From NCBI GenBank assembly GCA_028871815.1, contig JAGWMJ010000002.1, forward strand, positions 310,001 through 374,000: a stretch of 64,000 nt of DNA, given 5' to 3'. Of the stretch, positions 37,696 to 49,700 are shown one piece after another. Source of the stretch: Armatimonadota bacterium. Its GTDB lineage: Bacteria; Armatimonadota; Chthonomonadetes; Chthonomonadales; Chthonomonadaceae. Position numbers and translations under genes: made by a program. Under the pieces are notes generated by a model. It worked only from the letters and a program-made list of their open reading frames with translations. It made no database searches and was not told where the DNA came from. Position 1 is the first letter of the stretch; each line of letters opens with the position of its first letter.

Positions 37696-40600
37696 GCCTT
37701 CAGCCTCTCTGCCAGAAATCGTACACGGGGCTCGGCCATGATCGCGCCATGATATCCCGGCACCACATGTACTTCGATGCCGCCCTCAGCCAGTCCTGCC
37801 CAGCCTAAATTCGGGTCCTCTACGACGCCGGTTGGCTGGCGGCTGCCGTTGAACAGGGTGATCCGGCCGGCATACGTTGACGGCCGATAGGCAGCGGCTG
37901 CACGGCGCACGTAGTGCGGTTTTGCCTCCAGCTCCGGCGGTACCGGCCGGCCCGCGGCGCGGCGCAATCGCCGGGCCGCAGCCTTCATGTGGCCCTCAAT
38001 GGCCCACTGCGCCTCCAGGCGGGCCCGCCGCGTTTTGTCCCGTACGTATGCCGCCCGTCGACCTGGCGGCAGCAGCCGGAGGCTGCCGATGTGGTGCTCC
38101 ACAACCCGGGCCATGTTGCCCAGTTTTTGACGGAGTTTGCCGAAGCCCTTGCGGAATACCGGGTAGTCGGGATGGAACGCGTCAAACATCGCCACGATTC
38201 CCAGCGTCTGGCCGGCGGCCGCCAACTGCCTTGCCATCTCAAAAGCAATCATGCCGCCTAGTGACGAGCCGCCGATGTAGTACGGGCCTTCCGCCTGGAT
38301 CATCCGGATTTCGCGCACGTAGTCGGCGGCCATCGCCTCCACGCTTTCGTGCGGCGGAAGCTTTCCGCCGACATGCCGCGCCTGAAGCGCATAGAATGGC
38401 TGGTCGGCGCCCAGCCGGTTCGCCAGATCGCGGTACCACAGAACTTCCGATCCGGCAGCGTGTACGCAGAAGAACGGTGGCAGCGAGCCTTCGGTTTGAA
38501 TCGCCACCAGCGAAGCAAACCCGGCCTCGGGGTGGCCGCTCTCGATTACGGTTGCAAGCTCGCGCACTGTTGGGTACCGGAACAGCGTGGCCAGCGGCAG
38601 CCGCTCGCCAAACACCTTTTCAATCTGCGCGAACAGACGCACCGCCGTGAGGGAGTGACCGCCCAGCGCAAAGAAGTTGTCCAGCGCGCCAACCGTGCGA
38701 ACGCCGATCACGTTCTCCCACAGCCGTGCCAACTGCCGCTCCACACGAGTTTGCGGCTCCGACCCGGCAGCGCCGGCGGGCGCCGGGTCCATTTCCGGGT
38801 TAGGTAGCTGCTTTCGATCCGCCTTACCGCTGCTATTGGTTGGAATGCGTTCAACCCGCTGGAACACCGCCGGCGCCATGTAGTCCGGCAGCGTGGTGAG
38901 CAGGTGCTGCCGCAACGCGCCCGGCTCCAGTTCGTGCTCGGCGGTGTACCACGCCACAAGGCGCTCGTCTCCATTCGTATCGCTCCGCACACCAACGGCA
39001 CACGCGCCAATGCCGGCAAAAGCGCCGAGCGCGCTCTCGACTTCGCCCAGCTCAATTCGAAATCCGCGCAGCTTAATCTGGTCGTCGAGGCGGCCCAGAA
39101 AGTCCAGTTCGCCATCTGCCCGCATCCGCGCGGCATCGCCGGTCCGGTATAGTCGCCGGCCGCCGAGTCCGGGAAATGGATTCTCCACAAACTGTTCGGC
39201 CGTTCGCTCCGGCTGATTGACGTACCCTTCGGCCAACCCTTCGCCGCCGATGTACAGTTCGCCGGGAATCCCCACCGGCATAAGCTGCATGCCGCCATCC
39301 AGGACGACCAGCCGGACGTGCGGCAGTGGGGCGCCAATACAGACGGCGGCCGTGAGGGCATCATCGGCGGTTACCCGGCGTCGAGATGCCCAGATGGTTG
39401 CCTCCGTTGGGCCGTAGACGTTCCACACCGGCACGCCCAGCGCGAGCGCAGCCGGAACCAGCGAGCCGGGAAAGGCTTCGCCTCCTACGCTGAGCATCCG
39501 AAGCGCTGGTGCGCGCTCAGCGCCGGGCGCCAACGCCGCGCCACAGAGCAGCTGCAGCGCGGATGGCGTGATCTGCACCACGCTCACGCCGGCGTCAACG
39601 ATCAACTTCCAGAGCGCATCACCATCCATCGCCGTGTTTGCCGGCGCCAGCACAAGCCGGGCGCCGCTGCTGAGTGCGTTCCAGATTTCCCATCCGCTCA
39701 CGTCAAAGCCAACGCTGTGGATCCCGGAGAAGACGTCTTCGGAAGAGAAACCGAACGGTGCGCGGCAGCTCTGGATGCGGCCCGCAAGGCTGCGGTGCGA
39801 AATCGCCACTCCCTTCGGACGGCCGGTGGACCCAGAGGTGAACAGAATATAGGCCGCATCGTCGGGCCGGCACTCCCGGTGGCGACAAGATGCGGCCGGC
39901 ACGCTGCCGGCATCGTCGGGCGTCAACACAGCTCCGGCATAGCCGGCCTGTGCCGGAATCTGGCGGTCCGCCGTGATAAACGCCTTCGGCGCTGCGTCTT
40001 CCAGCATCTCGTGGATCCGCGCCGCAGGAAGAGTAGGCTCCATCGGCACGTACGCGGCGCCGGCTTTCCATGCGCCGATCAGCGCCGCGATTATATCGGT
40101 CGATCGCGGCAGACAGACGGCCACGGCGTCTCCGGGCTGCACCCCGGCCTGCTGCAGGACGGCGCCGAATTGCCGCGCGCGATCGTCCAGTTCACCATGG
40201 CTGAGGCGACTCGAGCCGAACCGGAGCGCCTCGGCGGCGCCGCGCGTATGCGCCCACTCGGCAAGCACCGCCGGCAGCAGCGGTGGCGGCAGCAATTCGG
40301 GGGTATCGCGCGACCATCCGGCCTCCAACTGCCGGTTTTCGTCGCCAGTGAGGAGCGGCAGCGAGCCTATTTCGCTGTCGGCTTGCCGGATTCCACCGCG
40401 CAAGAGGGTGCAGTAGTGGCCAAGCAGGCGGTCGATGAAATCCGGGTCAAACAGGTCGGTGCAGAACTCGCACGTTGCGGACCAGCCATCCGCGCTGCGG
40501 GCAACCTGCAGCGTGAGATCGCACTTCGCGCTTCCGTTGTCGGTCTCCACGTATCGCAGCGAAGCCGCGCCCATCGGTATCGGCTCCTCCGGTAAGTCGA

Positions 40601-43600
40601 TCGTCTGAAACATCACGGAGAATATCGGCGATCGGCTCATGTCGCGCGGCAGCAGCAGCCCATCCACCAGGCTCTCAAGAGCCGCCTCCTGCCGCTCCAT
40701 CGCAAACCGCGTGCTTTCCGCCGATTCGCGGACCAGCGCGTTGAACCGCTGCGATGCCGCGGCGTGGATGCGGAGCGGTACGGTATTGGCCACATAGCCC
40801 ACCAGCGATTCGCACTCCGGCGTCACGCGATTGGACATTGGAGTGCCGATCGTGATGGAACCGCGCTGCGTGGTGCGGAACAGCAATGCTGCAAACGCGG
40901 CCAATGCCGTTGCGAACGGCGTAACACCATGTGCGCGGCTGAACGCTTCCAGCTCGTGGTCCAGGTCCTGTCCGAGCGGGAGAGTCCGCTTCGCTCCCCG
41001 GTAGGTAAAGATGCCGGGACGCGGTCGCTGCGCAGGAAGCTCAAACGGCTCCAGGTCCTCCTTGAGCCACTCCTGCAGCTCCAACCGGGCGCGGCATACC
41101 GGTTCGGATGCCAGCCGCTGATCCAGCCAGATGGCATAGTCGCCGTACTGGGTCGCGTGCACTTCGGGTGGTTGGCCGCCGCGGCTGAGAGCGCCGTAGT
41201 TGGCCGCCAGTTCCTGCAAGAGCAGGCGAAACGATGCCGCGTCGGTCACCGCGTGGTGAAGCGTCCACAAGAGGCGATGTTCCTCATCGCCCAATCGCAG
41301 CAGCCTCCATCGGGTAAGCGGGCCGGTCTCCAGGCAGAACGGCCGGCGGCTCTCCTCGTACGTGATGGCTTTGGCCGTCGCCTCGCGCTCGTCCGGGTCC
41401 AGTTCCCGGAGGTCGGTCACCGGTAACGGAGAAAACTCCCAGGTGGCGAACTGCTGGGCAGGCTCGCCATCCGTTGCCGGCAGCAGGAGCCGTAGCGCTT
41501 CGTGCCGCTTCACGATGGCGTTCAGCGAGGCCGCAAGCGCTTCGTGATCCAGCGGGCCATCCAGGCGCAGGTCCAGCAGTTGAACATACGCGGCACCGTC
41601 GGGCTGCCACCGGTCGAGGAACCATACTCTCTTCTGCGGAGGCGTACACGGCACAGCGGTATCGCCAGGCGGGCGAGGTCGGATCGCGGTCGCGGGCTGC
41701 GCCTCGGCTTCGAGCGCGGCGGCCATGTCGGTCAGGACAGGATGTGTGAAGGCAATGGTTGCGGGTACCTGACGTCCGCATGCTTCGCCAATCCGCGCCG
41801 CAACGCGAGCCGCCTTCAGTGAGGTGCCGCCCAGTGCGAAGAAGTGCGCGCTGCGCCCCGGCGGCGGGATGTTCAGTACGGCCTGCCACGCTGCGGCAAC
41901 CATGCGCTCTGCATCGGTCTCGGGTTCATCTCCATCACCGACGGCTGCATCAATCTGCACGGTGCGGTTGACGTATTTACCCGTCTGCCACTGCTGCCGC
42001 AGTGTCGCGCGAGCTATTTTGCCGATCCCGGTGCGCGGAAACTCGTCCGGCTCGAGCAGTACCAGAACGGAAATCTGCGCGCCCGTCAATGCGCCCACCC
42101 GAGCCCGGATCTCCGCGCAGATCCGGTCACGGTCCGCGGCATCGCCCTTCGTGGAGACGAACACTGCCAGGGAGTCGGTATCGGAATCTGCCAGGCGCAC
42201 CGCGCAGGCGGCCGCATGTGATGGAACGACGCCGGCGACAACCTCAACGGCCGCCTCGATTTCGTGGCATCCAAAGTTGCGGCCATTGACAATCACAACA
42301 TCCTTGTTGCGGCCGGCAAGGGTCAGCCGGCCATGTCGAAGTATGCCGAGGTCCCCTGTGCGAAACCAGCCGTCCGCCGTGAATGCCTCGGCGTTAAGCG
42401 CTGGGTCGTGGTAATAGCCGTCGGTTACCGTATCGCCACGAACTTCGAGGCTGCCGGTCTCGCCGTCTGCCGCCTCCGATCCATCCTCTCGCAGAACCCG
42501 AAACTGAACGCCGGGGAACGGCGGGCCGACTTCAACCGGGCTGTCATCATCCGGTCTGCCCGCACGAAATGCCGTTGAAACGGCCACCGCGGAGGAGGTC
42601 TCCGACATGCCCCAGGCCGGATGCATGGCGGTTTCCGAAAGTCCCGATGCCGCCAATCGCTGCATGAAGCCGCTGGCGGTGCGGCGCACAACCGTCTCAC
42701 CGCCATTGAGGATTACACGCAGCGCCGAGAGATCCCACCTGCGGTCCGGCGCGGCATCGAGCGCTTCGTTGGCGAGACCAAAGGCGAAGTTTGGCGCCCA
42801 CGTCACGGTGACCCGATAGCGCTCCAGCCAGTCCAGCCAGAGCAGGGGATCCTGCAGCACAGGCGCCGATGTGCCGTGGGCCTGCGTGGCGCCGAGCACC
42901 ACGTCGCGCAGGTGGAACATCACCAACCCCACAACGTGATCGAGCGGAAGCCAGTTCAGGGTTGTGTCGGCGCCGTCTATTGCGCAGACGGCGGCTTCCG
43001 CCAGCGACCGGGCAGCGATGTTGGCGTGCGAAAGAGGAACCAGTTTCGGAGTCCCGGTGCTGCCCGAAGTGAGCAGCATCAGAGCCGCTGAGGCTGGAAG
43101 AGGCATCTCAGTGCGGCCGGGCGGTGAACCCCTGCGCAGCTCGGATACCGAAGCAGTTCGCCACGCGGCGCGTTCCGCCGGATTCATGGCGGCCGGTTCA
43201 TTGTCGGATGGCGCGTCGCGGATCAGCAGCGGACGATCGAGCGCATCCCAGGCCGACCGTATTCGCGAGGCGATCGTTGTGCCGACCGCTGCATCGCCCG
43301 GTGTTCGCACCGGCACCGGTACAACGCCGGCGCAAAAGCAGCCCCACAGTGCCTCAAAGAACGCCTCAGGCGCTCGAATATCCAGGAGCGCAACGTCACC
43401 GGACCGACAGCCAAGCTCCCGCAGACCGCCGTGGATGCATCGCGCTGTCTCAAGGAGTTCGGCATACGAAACCGGGTGCGGGCTGTCGCGGCCGTTGAGG
43501 TGCAGTATGCCGCGGTCGCTATTGTTTGCCGCTCTTGCGAGATATTCGGGAAGCGCGAACCGGCTGCCGGCCGTTTCCACTTCGGCCGCATCCGTGCCGC

Positions 43601-43622
43601 ATCGGTAGAATGTTTGTGTCAC
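37653..43622 (-). CDS. NRPS: acyl-AMP ligase-PCP-C-A-PCP-TE
   Basis: A 1989-residue synthetase. In order: an AMP-ligase of the fatty-acyl/loading type (about 20-570; TSGSTGTPKLVPLSHAN, GMSETSSA, GWFRTGDLG), and a carrier (FFALGGTSLKA, near 597). Next comes a condensation domain (PCTPPQKRVWF; active HHAVTDA near 789). An adenylation domain (about 1100-1570; LFTSGSTGRPKG, FDVSGWEIW, NVYGPTEATIW), a second carrier (FFALGGHSLTA, near 1654) and a thioesterase (CVHAAGSEVLWY; GxSxG as GGSSLGG near 1786) follow. The expected logic is to load an acyl or aryl acid, join it to one amino acid and release. The start is uncertain: the GTG used follows AGGGA, and an upstream GTG (43679) or TTG (43688) would add 19-22 residues. 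The amino-acid specificity code (roughly D-V-W-Q-L-V-V-I-W) matches none I can assign. Confidence 0.9.
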   Translation of the reverse strand: MTQTFYRCGTDAAEVETAGSRFALPEYLARAANNSDRGILHLNGRDSPHPVSYAELLETARCIHGGLRELGCRSGDVALLDIRAPEAFFEALWGCFCAGVVPVPVRTPGDAAVGTTIASRIRSAWDALDRPLLIRDAPSDNEPAAMNPAERAAWRTASVSELRRGSPPGRTEMPLPASAALMLLTSGSTGTPKLVPLSHANIAARSLAEAAVCAIDGADTTLNWLPLDHVVGLVMFHLRDVVLGATQAHGTSAPVLQDPLLWLDWLERYRVTVTWAPNFAFGLANEALDAAPDRRWDLSALRVILNGGETVVRRTASGFMQRLAASGLSETAMHPAWGMSETSSAVAVSTAFRAGRPDDDSPVEVGPPFPGVQFRVLREDGSEAADGETGSLEVRGDTVTDGYYHDPALNAEAFTADGWFRTGDLGILRHGRLTLAGRNKDVVIVNGRNFGCHEIEAAVEVVAGVVPSHAAACAVRLADSDTDSLAVFVSTKGDAADRDRICAEIRARVGALTGAQISVLVLLEPDEFPRTGIGKIARATLRQQWQTGKYVNRTVQIDAAVGDGDEPETDAERMVAAAWQAVLNIPPPGRSAHFFALGGTSLKAARVAARIGEACGRQVPATIAFTHPVLTDMAAALEAEAQPATAIRPRPPGDTAVPCTPPQKRVWFLDRWQPDGAAYVQLLDLRLDGPLDHEALAASLNAIVKRHEALRLLLPATDGEPAQQFATWEFSPLPVTDLRELDPDEREATAKAITYEESRRPFCLETGPLTRWRLLRLGDEEHRLLWTLHHAVTDAASFRLLLQELAANYGALSRGGQPPEVHATQYGDYAIWLDQRLASEPVCRARLELQEWLKEDLEPFELPAQRPRPGIFTYRGAKRTLPLGQDLDHELEAFSRAHGVTPFATALAAFAALLFRTTQRGSITIGTPMSNRVTPECESLVGYVANTVPLRIHAAASQRFNALVRESAESTRFAMERQEAALESLVDGLLLPRDMSRSPIFSVMFQTIDLPEEPIPMGAASLRYVETDNGSAKCDLTLQVARSADGWSATCEFCTDLFDPDFIDRLLGHYCTLLRGGIRQADSEIGSLPLLTGDENRQLEAGWSRDTPELLPPPLLPAVLAEWAHTRGAAEALRFGSSRLSHGELDDRARQFGAVLQQAGVQPGDAVAVCLPRSTDIIAALIGAWKAGAAYVPMEPTLPAARIHEMLEDAAPKAFITADRQIPAQAGYAGAVLTPDDAGSVPAASCRHRECRPDDAAYILFTSGSTGRPKGVAISHRSLAGRIQSCRAPFGFSSEDVFSGIHSVGFDVSGWEIWNALSSGARLVLAPANTAMDGDALWKLIVDAGVSVVQITPSALQLLCGAALAPGAERAPALRMLSVGGEAFPGSLVPAALALGVPVWNVYGPTEATIWASRRRVTADDALTAAVCIGAPLPHVRLVVLDGGMQLMPVGIPGELYIGGEGLAEGYVNQPERTAEQFVENPFPGLGGRRLYRTGDAARMRADGELDFLGRLDDQIKLRGFRIELGEVESALGAFAGIGACAVGVRSDTNGDERLVAWYTAEHELEPGALRQHLLTTLPDYMAPAVFQRVERIPTNSSGKADRKQLPNPEMDPAPAGAAGSEPQTRVERQLARLWENVIGVRTVGALDNFFALGGHSLTAVRLFAQIEKVFGERLPLATLFRYPTVRELATVIESGHPEAGFASLVAIQTEGSLPPFFCVHAAGSEVLWYRDLANRLGADQPFYALQARHVGGKLPPHESVEAMAADYVREIRMIQAEGPYYIGGSSLGGMIAFEMARQLAAAGQTLGIVAMFDAFHPDYPVFRKGFGKLRQKLGNMARVVEHHIGSLRLLPPGRRAAYVRDKTRRARLEAQWAIEGHMKAAARRLRRAAGRPVPPELEAKPHYVRRAAAAYRPSTYAGRITLFNGSRQPTGVVEDPNLGWAGLAEGGIEVHVVPGYHGAIMAEPRVRFLAERLKACLQRNREGARDQQ

Positions 43623-43729
43623 ACAGTCCCTGTGCTGCCGGCCATCGTCAGCCGTGTGCGGCGCGCGCGCACGCTTCACGCCTCGCAAAGTGACGCCGAC
43701 AGGGTGTAAATCGTTCCGTTCCGGATGGA

Positions 43730-46700
43730 TTATGCGCGCGCACTTACGGCGCGTGCAACCTGCGGCTCCGGCAGGTCAACAGCCGCCTCGGTCCTGCGCT
43801 CTTCCCGCGGCTGCAGTCGTCGCTTGAGCTCCTCGGCGAGAACGCGAACTCTGGGCTCGGCCACGATTGCTGCATGAAAGCCGGGTACGTCCACGATTTC
43901 GATGCCGCCCAGCGCCAGCCCGCGCCAGCCGAGCGTATCGTCGCGGTAAACGCCTAATGGCTGGTGCTTCGCGCGGAAGATGGTGATCGTACCGGCGTAG
44001 GGATCGGGCCGGTAGTTGGCCGCCGCCAGCCGCACATAGTGTGGCTTCGGCCGCAGGTGAGCCGGAATCTCGCGCCTCAGCAGCCGGTATGCGCGCGTTT
44101 TCCAGCCTCGCACCGCTCCCTGCACGCTCCACCGCAATTCGTCCCACGCGCGAAGCGCCTTGTCGCGCACGTAGGCCCGTCGATGTCCCGGCTGGAGCAT
44201 TGCCAGGCTGCCGCCGTGATGCTGAATCACGCGCCAGGTGTTCATCGCTTTACGAACGATCCCGCGCGCCCAGGGCCGATAGTGGGGATAATCCGTGTGG
44301 AAGGTGTCGAAGAGCGCCACGATTTGCGTTCGCTGGCCCGCGGCCTCCAGCTGTCTGGCCATCTCAAAGGCCACCAGGCCGCCGAGCGACGCGCCGCCGA
44401 TCGCGTACGGACCCTCCGGCTGCATGAGCCGTATCTCCGCCAGGTAGTCGCAAGCCATCTCTTCCACGGATCGGTGTGGGGCGCGCTGGCCGCCCACATG
44501 GCGGGCCTGGAGTGCGTAGAACGGCTGGTCACTACCGAGACGGTTGGCCAGGTCTCGGTAAAACAGCACCTCGGCGCCGGCCGCGTGCACGCAAAAGAAT
44601 GGTGGCAGAGAACCTTCAGGCTGAATTGGCACCAGTGAGGCGAAACGGCCGGCAGCCGCGCCACCATCCACAGCGGCCGCCAGCGCCTCGATCGTCGGCG
44701 CCTGAAAGAGCGTTGCCAGTGGCAACTTGACGCCGAACTGCTTCTCGATGGCTGCAAACAGGCGCACAGCCGTGAGCGAGTGGCCGCCCAGAGCGAAGAA
44801 GTCGTCGGTTCTGGCCACCGCCGGCACTCCGAGCAGACGCTCCCATATCCTGCCGATGGCCAACTCGGTGTCGGAAGCGACGCGTGGCAGATGGTCGATC
44901 TGCGCGACTTCTGCCGGAGGCGCATCCGGCAGCGCTTTGCGGTTTACCTTGCCGCTGGCGTTCAGCGGCAGGGTCTCTACCGTCACAAACACTGCCGGCG
45001 CCATGTAGGCCGGCAGGAACTGCAGCAGGTGCGCCCGCAGCCGTTCCGGCTGCAGAGCTTCGCCCGAAGATACTACCCACGCAACAAGACGGTCGTCGCC
45101 GGCGGAGTCCTTCCGGATGCCCGCTGCGCAAGCTCGCACGCTGGGGTGCTGGACCAGCACGCTTTCTACCTCTCCCAACTCCAATCGGAAGCCGTGCAGC
45201 TTTACCTGGTCGTCGGTTCGGCCGGCAAACTCCAGCGTGCCGTCTGCGCGCCAGCGAGCAAGATCGCCGCTCCGGTATGCCGGCGCGTCGCCGGATGCCC
45301 ATCGGTTGGCCACAAAGCGTTCCGCCGTCTGTTCGGGCCGCGCCAGATACCCATCCGCGATACCCGCGCCACCCAAACAGAGCTCTCCTACACATCCCGC
45401 CGGCATCAACTCACCTTGCTGATCCAGAACCATCAACCGGCTTCCGGGTAGTGGCGTTCCCATGCTCACCACACGGTCCCGGGCATCGGCCGCCGTAATG
45501 TGGTGCGCCGAGACCCAAACGGTTGCTTCTGTGGGCCCATAGAGATTCCACACCTCCGCGCCCCATGCCAGCAGCGCGGGGACTAATTCGCCCGGAAGCG
45601 CCTCGCCGCCAACGCCTACGAATCGGAGTGAACCCGCCGCCATACGCTGCGGCGGCACAGAATCGGCCAACAGCCGGGCTGCGGATGGCGTGAGGTGCAT
45701 CACGGTCACGCGCTCCTGCTCTACCAGGCGCGCTGTGGCGTCACCATCCAGGGCCAACCCGCGCGGCGCAAGAACCAGCCGTGCCCCACACGCCAGAGGG
45801 TGCCAGATTTCCCAAACCGAGAGATCGAAGGCTGCGCTATGCAGACAGCTCCAGACGTCGTCGCCGGTGAATCCGAAGTGAGCGCGCGTGCTGTGGATGC
45901 GCCACGCAAGGCTGCGTTGTGAAATCGATACGCCTTTGGGACGGCCGGTGGTGCCGGACGTGAAGATCGCGTACGCGGGTCCCCGGTCGGAAACCCGCAC
46001 CGAGGCCATTACCCGGTCCGGCATGGCGTCGGCCGTCACCGGCGTTATCACCGGCGCGGGCGCGTCCGCCAACCAGCCGGCGGTCTCAGCGATGATCGCC
46101 GCGGGGCATGCGTCGGCGCAAATCTCGTGGATCCGCGCCGGAGGCGTATCGGCTTCCACGGGAACCCACGCAGCGCCCACCTTCCAAACGCCAAGCATCG
46201 CCGCAATCAGATCGGCATTTCTCGGCAGGCTCACCAGAACATGCGTACCCGGCCTTACGCCGGCGGCGAGCAGTGCGGCGGCGAACCGGCAGGCACGCCT
46301 GTTGAGGTCGCCGTAGGTCCACGTTCGTCCCTCAGCCGTCAGAGCCGGGCGGTTGGGCTGGCCGTCGGCGGTTCGGTCAAAGCTATCCAGCACGGTCGGG
46401 TATTCGCCACCGGTGGTTACTCCGGCGCCGGCATCCATCATCCAGCCGATTTCATCATCGGCCAGCATCGGCAGGCCGTTGAGGGAAGCGCCGGGAACGC
46501 ACAGCGCAGCCTCCAGCAGGCGCAGGTAGTGGTCGAGCAGCCGCTGGATGCTGGCCTCCATGAAGAGTGCGGTGCTGTACTCGCACGATACGCTCCAGCC
46601 CTTGCTGTCCTTCGCCAGCTGAACGGTGACATCCAGCTTCGCCGAACCATTGTGCAGCTCGTGAAACTCTGCTTCAATACCGCCCCAGTTCTCCGAAGAA

Positions 46701-49700
46701 GTGGGCAGCTCAATGGTCTGGAACATAACCGTGAATAGCGGCGACCGGCTGGCGTCGCGCGGCAGCGGAAGCGCGGCCACCAATTCCTCCAGCGGAACAT
46801 CCTGCCGCTCCACGGCAAATCGCAGCGCCGCGTGCACCTTTCCAACCAGTCCGCGAAAGTCCATCGTGGCAGGTACATCCACGCTCACGGGCAAGGTGTT
46901 GGTCACATAGCCAAAGGCGGTATCGGCGCCGGGCATATCGCGGTTGGCAAGCGGCGTACCGATCGTAAGCGCATCACGATCGAGGCAGCGGCGCATCACG
47001 GCGAACATTGCGGCCATACCGGCGATGTATGGTGTTACGCCCTGTTCCCGGCAGAACCGCTCCAGTTGATCGCCGACGGCGGGCTCGAGCGCCTGCCGCA
47101 GCACGGCGCCTTCGTAGCGGAATGTGGCCGGCCTCGCGAAGTCGGCCGGCATGTCGCACGGTTCCAGTCGATCCTCGAGTTGCCGCCGCCACTCCGCCAT
47201 GGTCCGGTTTTGACGAGCCGGGTCCGTGTGACGTTGGCTGGCGGTTACCCACTGCGAAAACGGCCGCGCCGCCTCCAGCTCCGGCGTCTCGCCTGCCGTG
47301 GTCAAACTGTAGAGTTCGCCGAGGTCATGCCAGAGCATTCCAAAAGCATGGGCATCCAGAACCAGGTGGTGCGCGCAGAGAACAAGCCGGTGCTCGTCAG
47401 GTGTCAGGCGGATGAGGCGCCACCGGACGAGTGGACCGGATTCGAGCTCAAACGGCGTCGCTGCCACTTCCGCCACGATCCGATTACACTCGTTGTCACG
47501 CGCCGCAGAATCCAGGTGTGAGAGGTCATCCACCGGCAAGCCGAGCATGGCAATTCCATCGGGAACGAGCCGGGGCTCTCCGTCTACCGCAAGAACGCAG
47601 CTCCGCAGCATCTCATGCCTGCGGCGCAGGCCGTTGAGCGCCTCCTCCAGCGCCGCGACTTCCAACGGACCGCTCAGCCGGATATCCAGCGGCTGGAGGT
47701 ATGCGCCACCGTCCGGCGCAACCTGCTCGATAAACCAGGCCCGTCGTTGTGCGGGCGTAAGGGGAAACGCTGGAAGCTCCTCCATCTCCACCGGGGCTGT
47801 GAAGGTGGCATCCGGCAGTGCGTCGATGGCCGCCGCCAGATCGCGCAGCCGCGATTGCGTGTAGATGAGGTGCGCGGGAATCGGTTTATTCAGCCGCTGC
47901 CTCAGCTCCGCCGTAGCCCGGATCGCCAGCAGCGATGTGCCGCCCGCGGCAAAGAACTCCCCCACCCCTGCGGATGATCCCAACACACGGTTCCAAACGG
48001 CCGTGACGGTCGCTTCCGTCGCGGTTTGCGGTGGCGCCGCGGATGATGGCTGCCGGAGCGCGACGATCCGGCTGCCGGCGTACTCGCCCGCCTGGTACCG
48101 CTGTACCAGCGTAGAGCGTGAGATTTTGCCGACTGAAGTCTTTGGGAACGCATCTGTGGACAGAGCAACCAGATCTGTGACGCGTGCACCGGTCCGTCGC
48201 GGAACCTCGGTGCGGATTGAGGCGGCCACGGCGTCCGGATCGGCTCCGGCATCGTGCGCAAAGAAGACGGCGAGTTCGTCGGTCTGGCTTTCCAGGTTCC
48301 TTACGGCACACGCAGCGGCAAAGGAGGGCAGAACACCGGCTACAGCCTCAACAGCCGATTCTATTTCGTGGCTGTAGTAGTTGAGACCGTTGATAATAAT
48401 GACGTCCTTCTCCCGGCCGGTAATGGTGAGGCGTCCGGACGTGACTCGCGCGAGGTCTCCCGTGCGAAGCCAGCCGTCCAAAGTGAACGCCTCGGCATTC
48501 AGCGCGTCCGCCCGAAAGTAACCGGGCGTCACGCACGCGCCGCTTACAAGAAGGCGGCCCTCAACCCCTTCAGCGGCATCAACACCGTGCGCGTCCTGGA
48601 TGCGAAAGGCGATACACGGCAGTGGCGCGCCTACCTCTACAAACGGGTCATCATCGCGGGTGGTATCCAGCCGGAACCGCTCAGAATAGGCGGCCGCGGC
48701 GCCGGTCTCAGACATGCCCCACGTGGGTACCATTGCCGACTCGGCGAGTCGACATGGCGCCAGCAGTTCCAGAAACCTCCGCGCGGTGCGGGTCACAATC
48801 GGCTCGGCGCCATTGACGATCGTGCGCAGGCGACTCAGGTCCCAGTCGCGCCGTTCCGTATCGGCCAGCGCGTCGTTGACAAGTGCGAAGGCAAAGTTGG
48901 GCGCCCAGGTGTAGGCGGCGCCGTATTCATGCAGCCAGTCCAGCCAGCGGAGTGGCTGCTCAACGATCAGCTCTTTGGGGGCGTGAACCTGGCGGCAGCC
49001 GAGCAGGACGTCGCGCAGATGACACATCGAAAGGCCACCAACGTGGGATAACGGCAGCCAGTTAAGGGTGGTGTCTCCCGGACCCAGCCCGCAGACTTCG
49101 GCTTCGGCTGTGGCATGGGCCAGAATGTTCCGGTGCGTGAGTTGAACGCCTTTGGGCATGCCGGTGCTTCCCGATGTAAGCAGCAGCAGCGCCGTGGAGT
49201 CCGCGGAGACATCCGCGTGGTCGGTATCGCCGGTGCAGCCGGCAACCTCGCTCCGTGTCAGCCGTTGCGGCAGATCGCGGGTCCCGGCGATCTCGGCGGC
49301 GATCCTCACAGATGCAGCGATCAAGCCGGGGTCGGCAGCGCGGCATGCTGCCGTCAGGCGAGAAAGCCCCGCGGCTTCTTTCTCATAGCTGCCCTCTGTA
49401 GGCGCCGGAACGGGAACAAAGCCGCCGAGAAGGCAGCCCCACAGAGCCGGCAAGAACTCGGCGGCCTCCTCAATCTGAAGCACCACCCGATCGCCCATCT
49501 GTAAACCGGCGCGCCGCAGGGCGCCCAGCCACTGCTCCGCCTGCTGTAACAGAAGGCTGTACGCCGTTTCATGCGGGATGCCATCGGAATCGATGCAGAC
49601 GACTCCACGGGACGTTGCCGGGTGCGCTGCCTCACGCAGCGCCTGTGGCAGAGATGCCACCGTGGCGCGCTGCTCTATGAACCGCTTTAGCTCTTCGCGG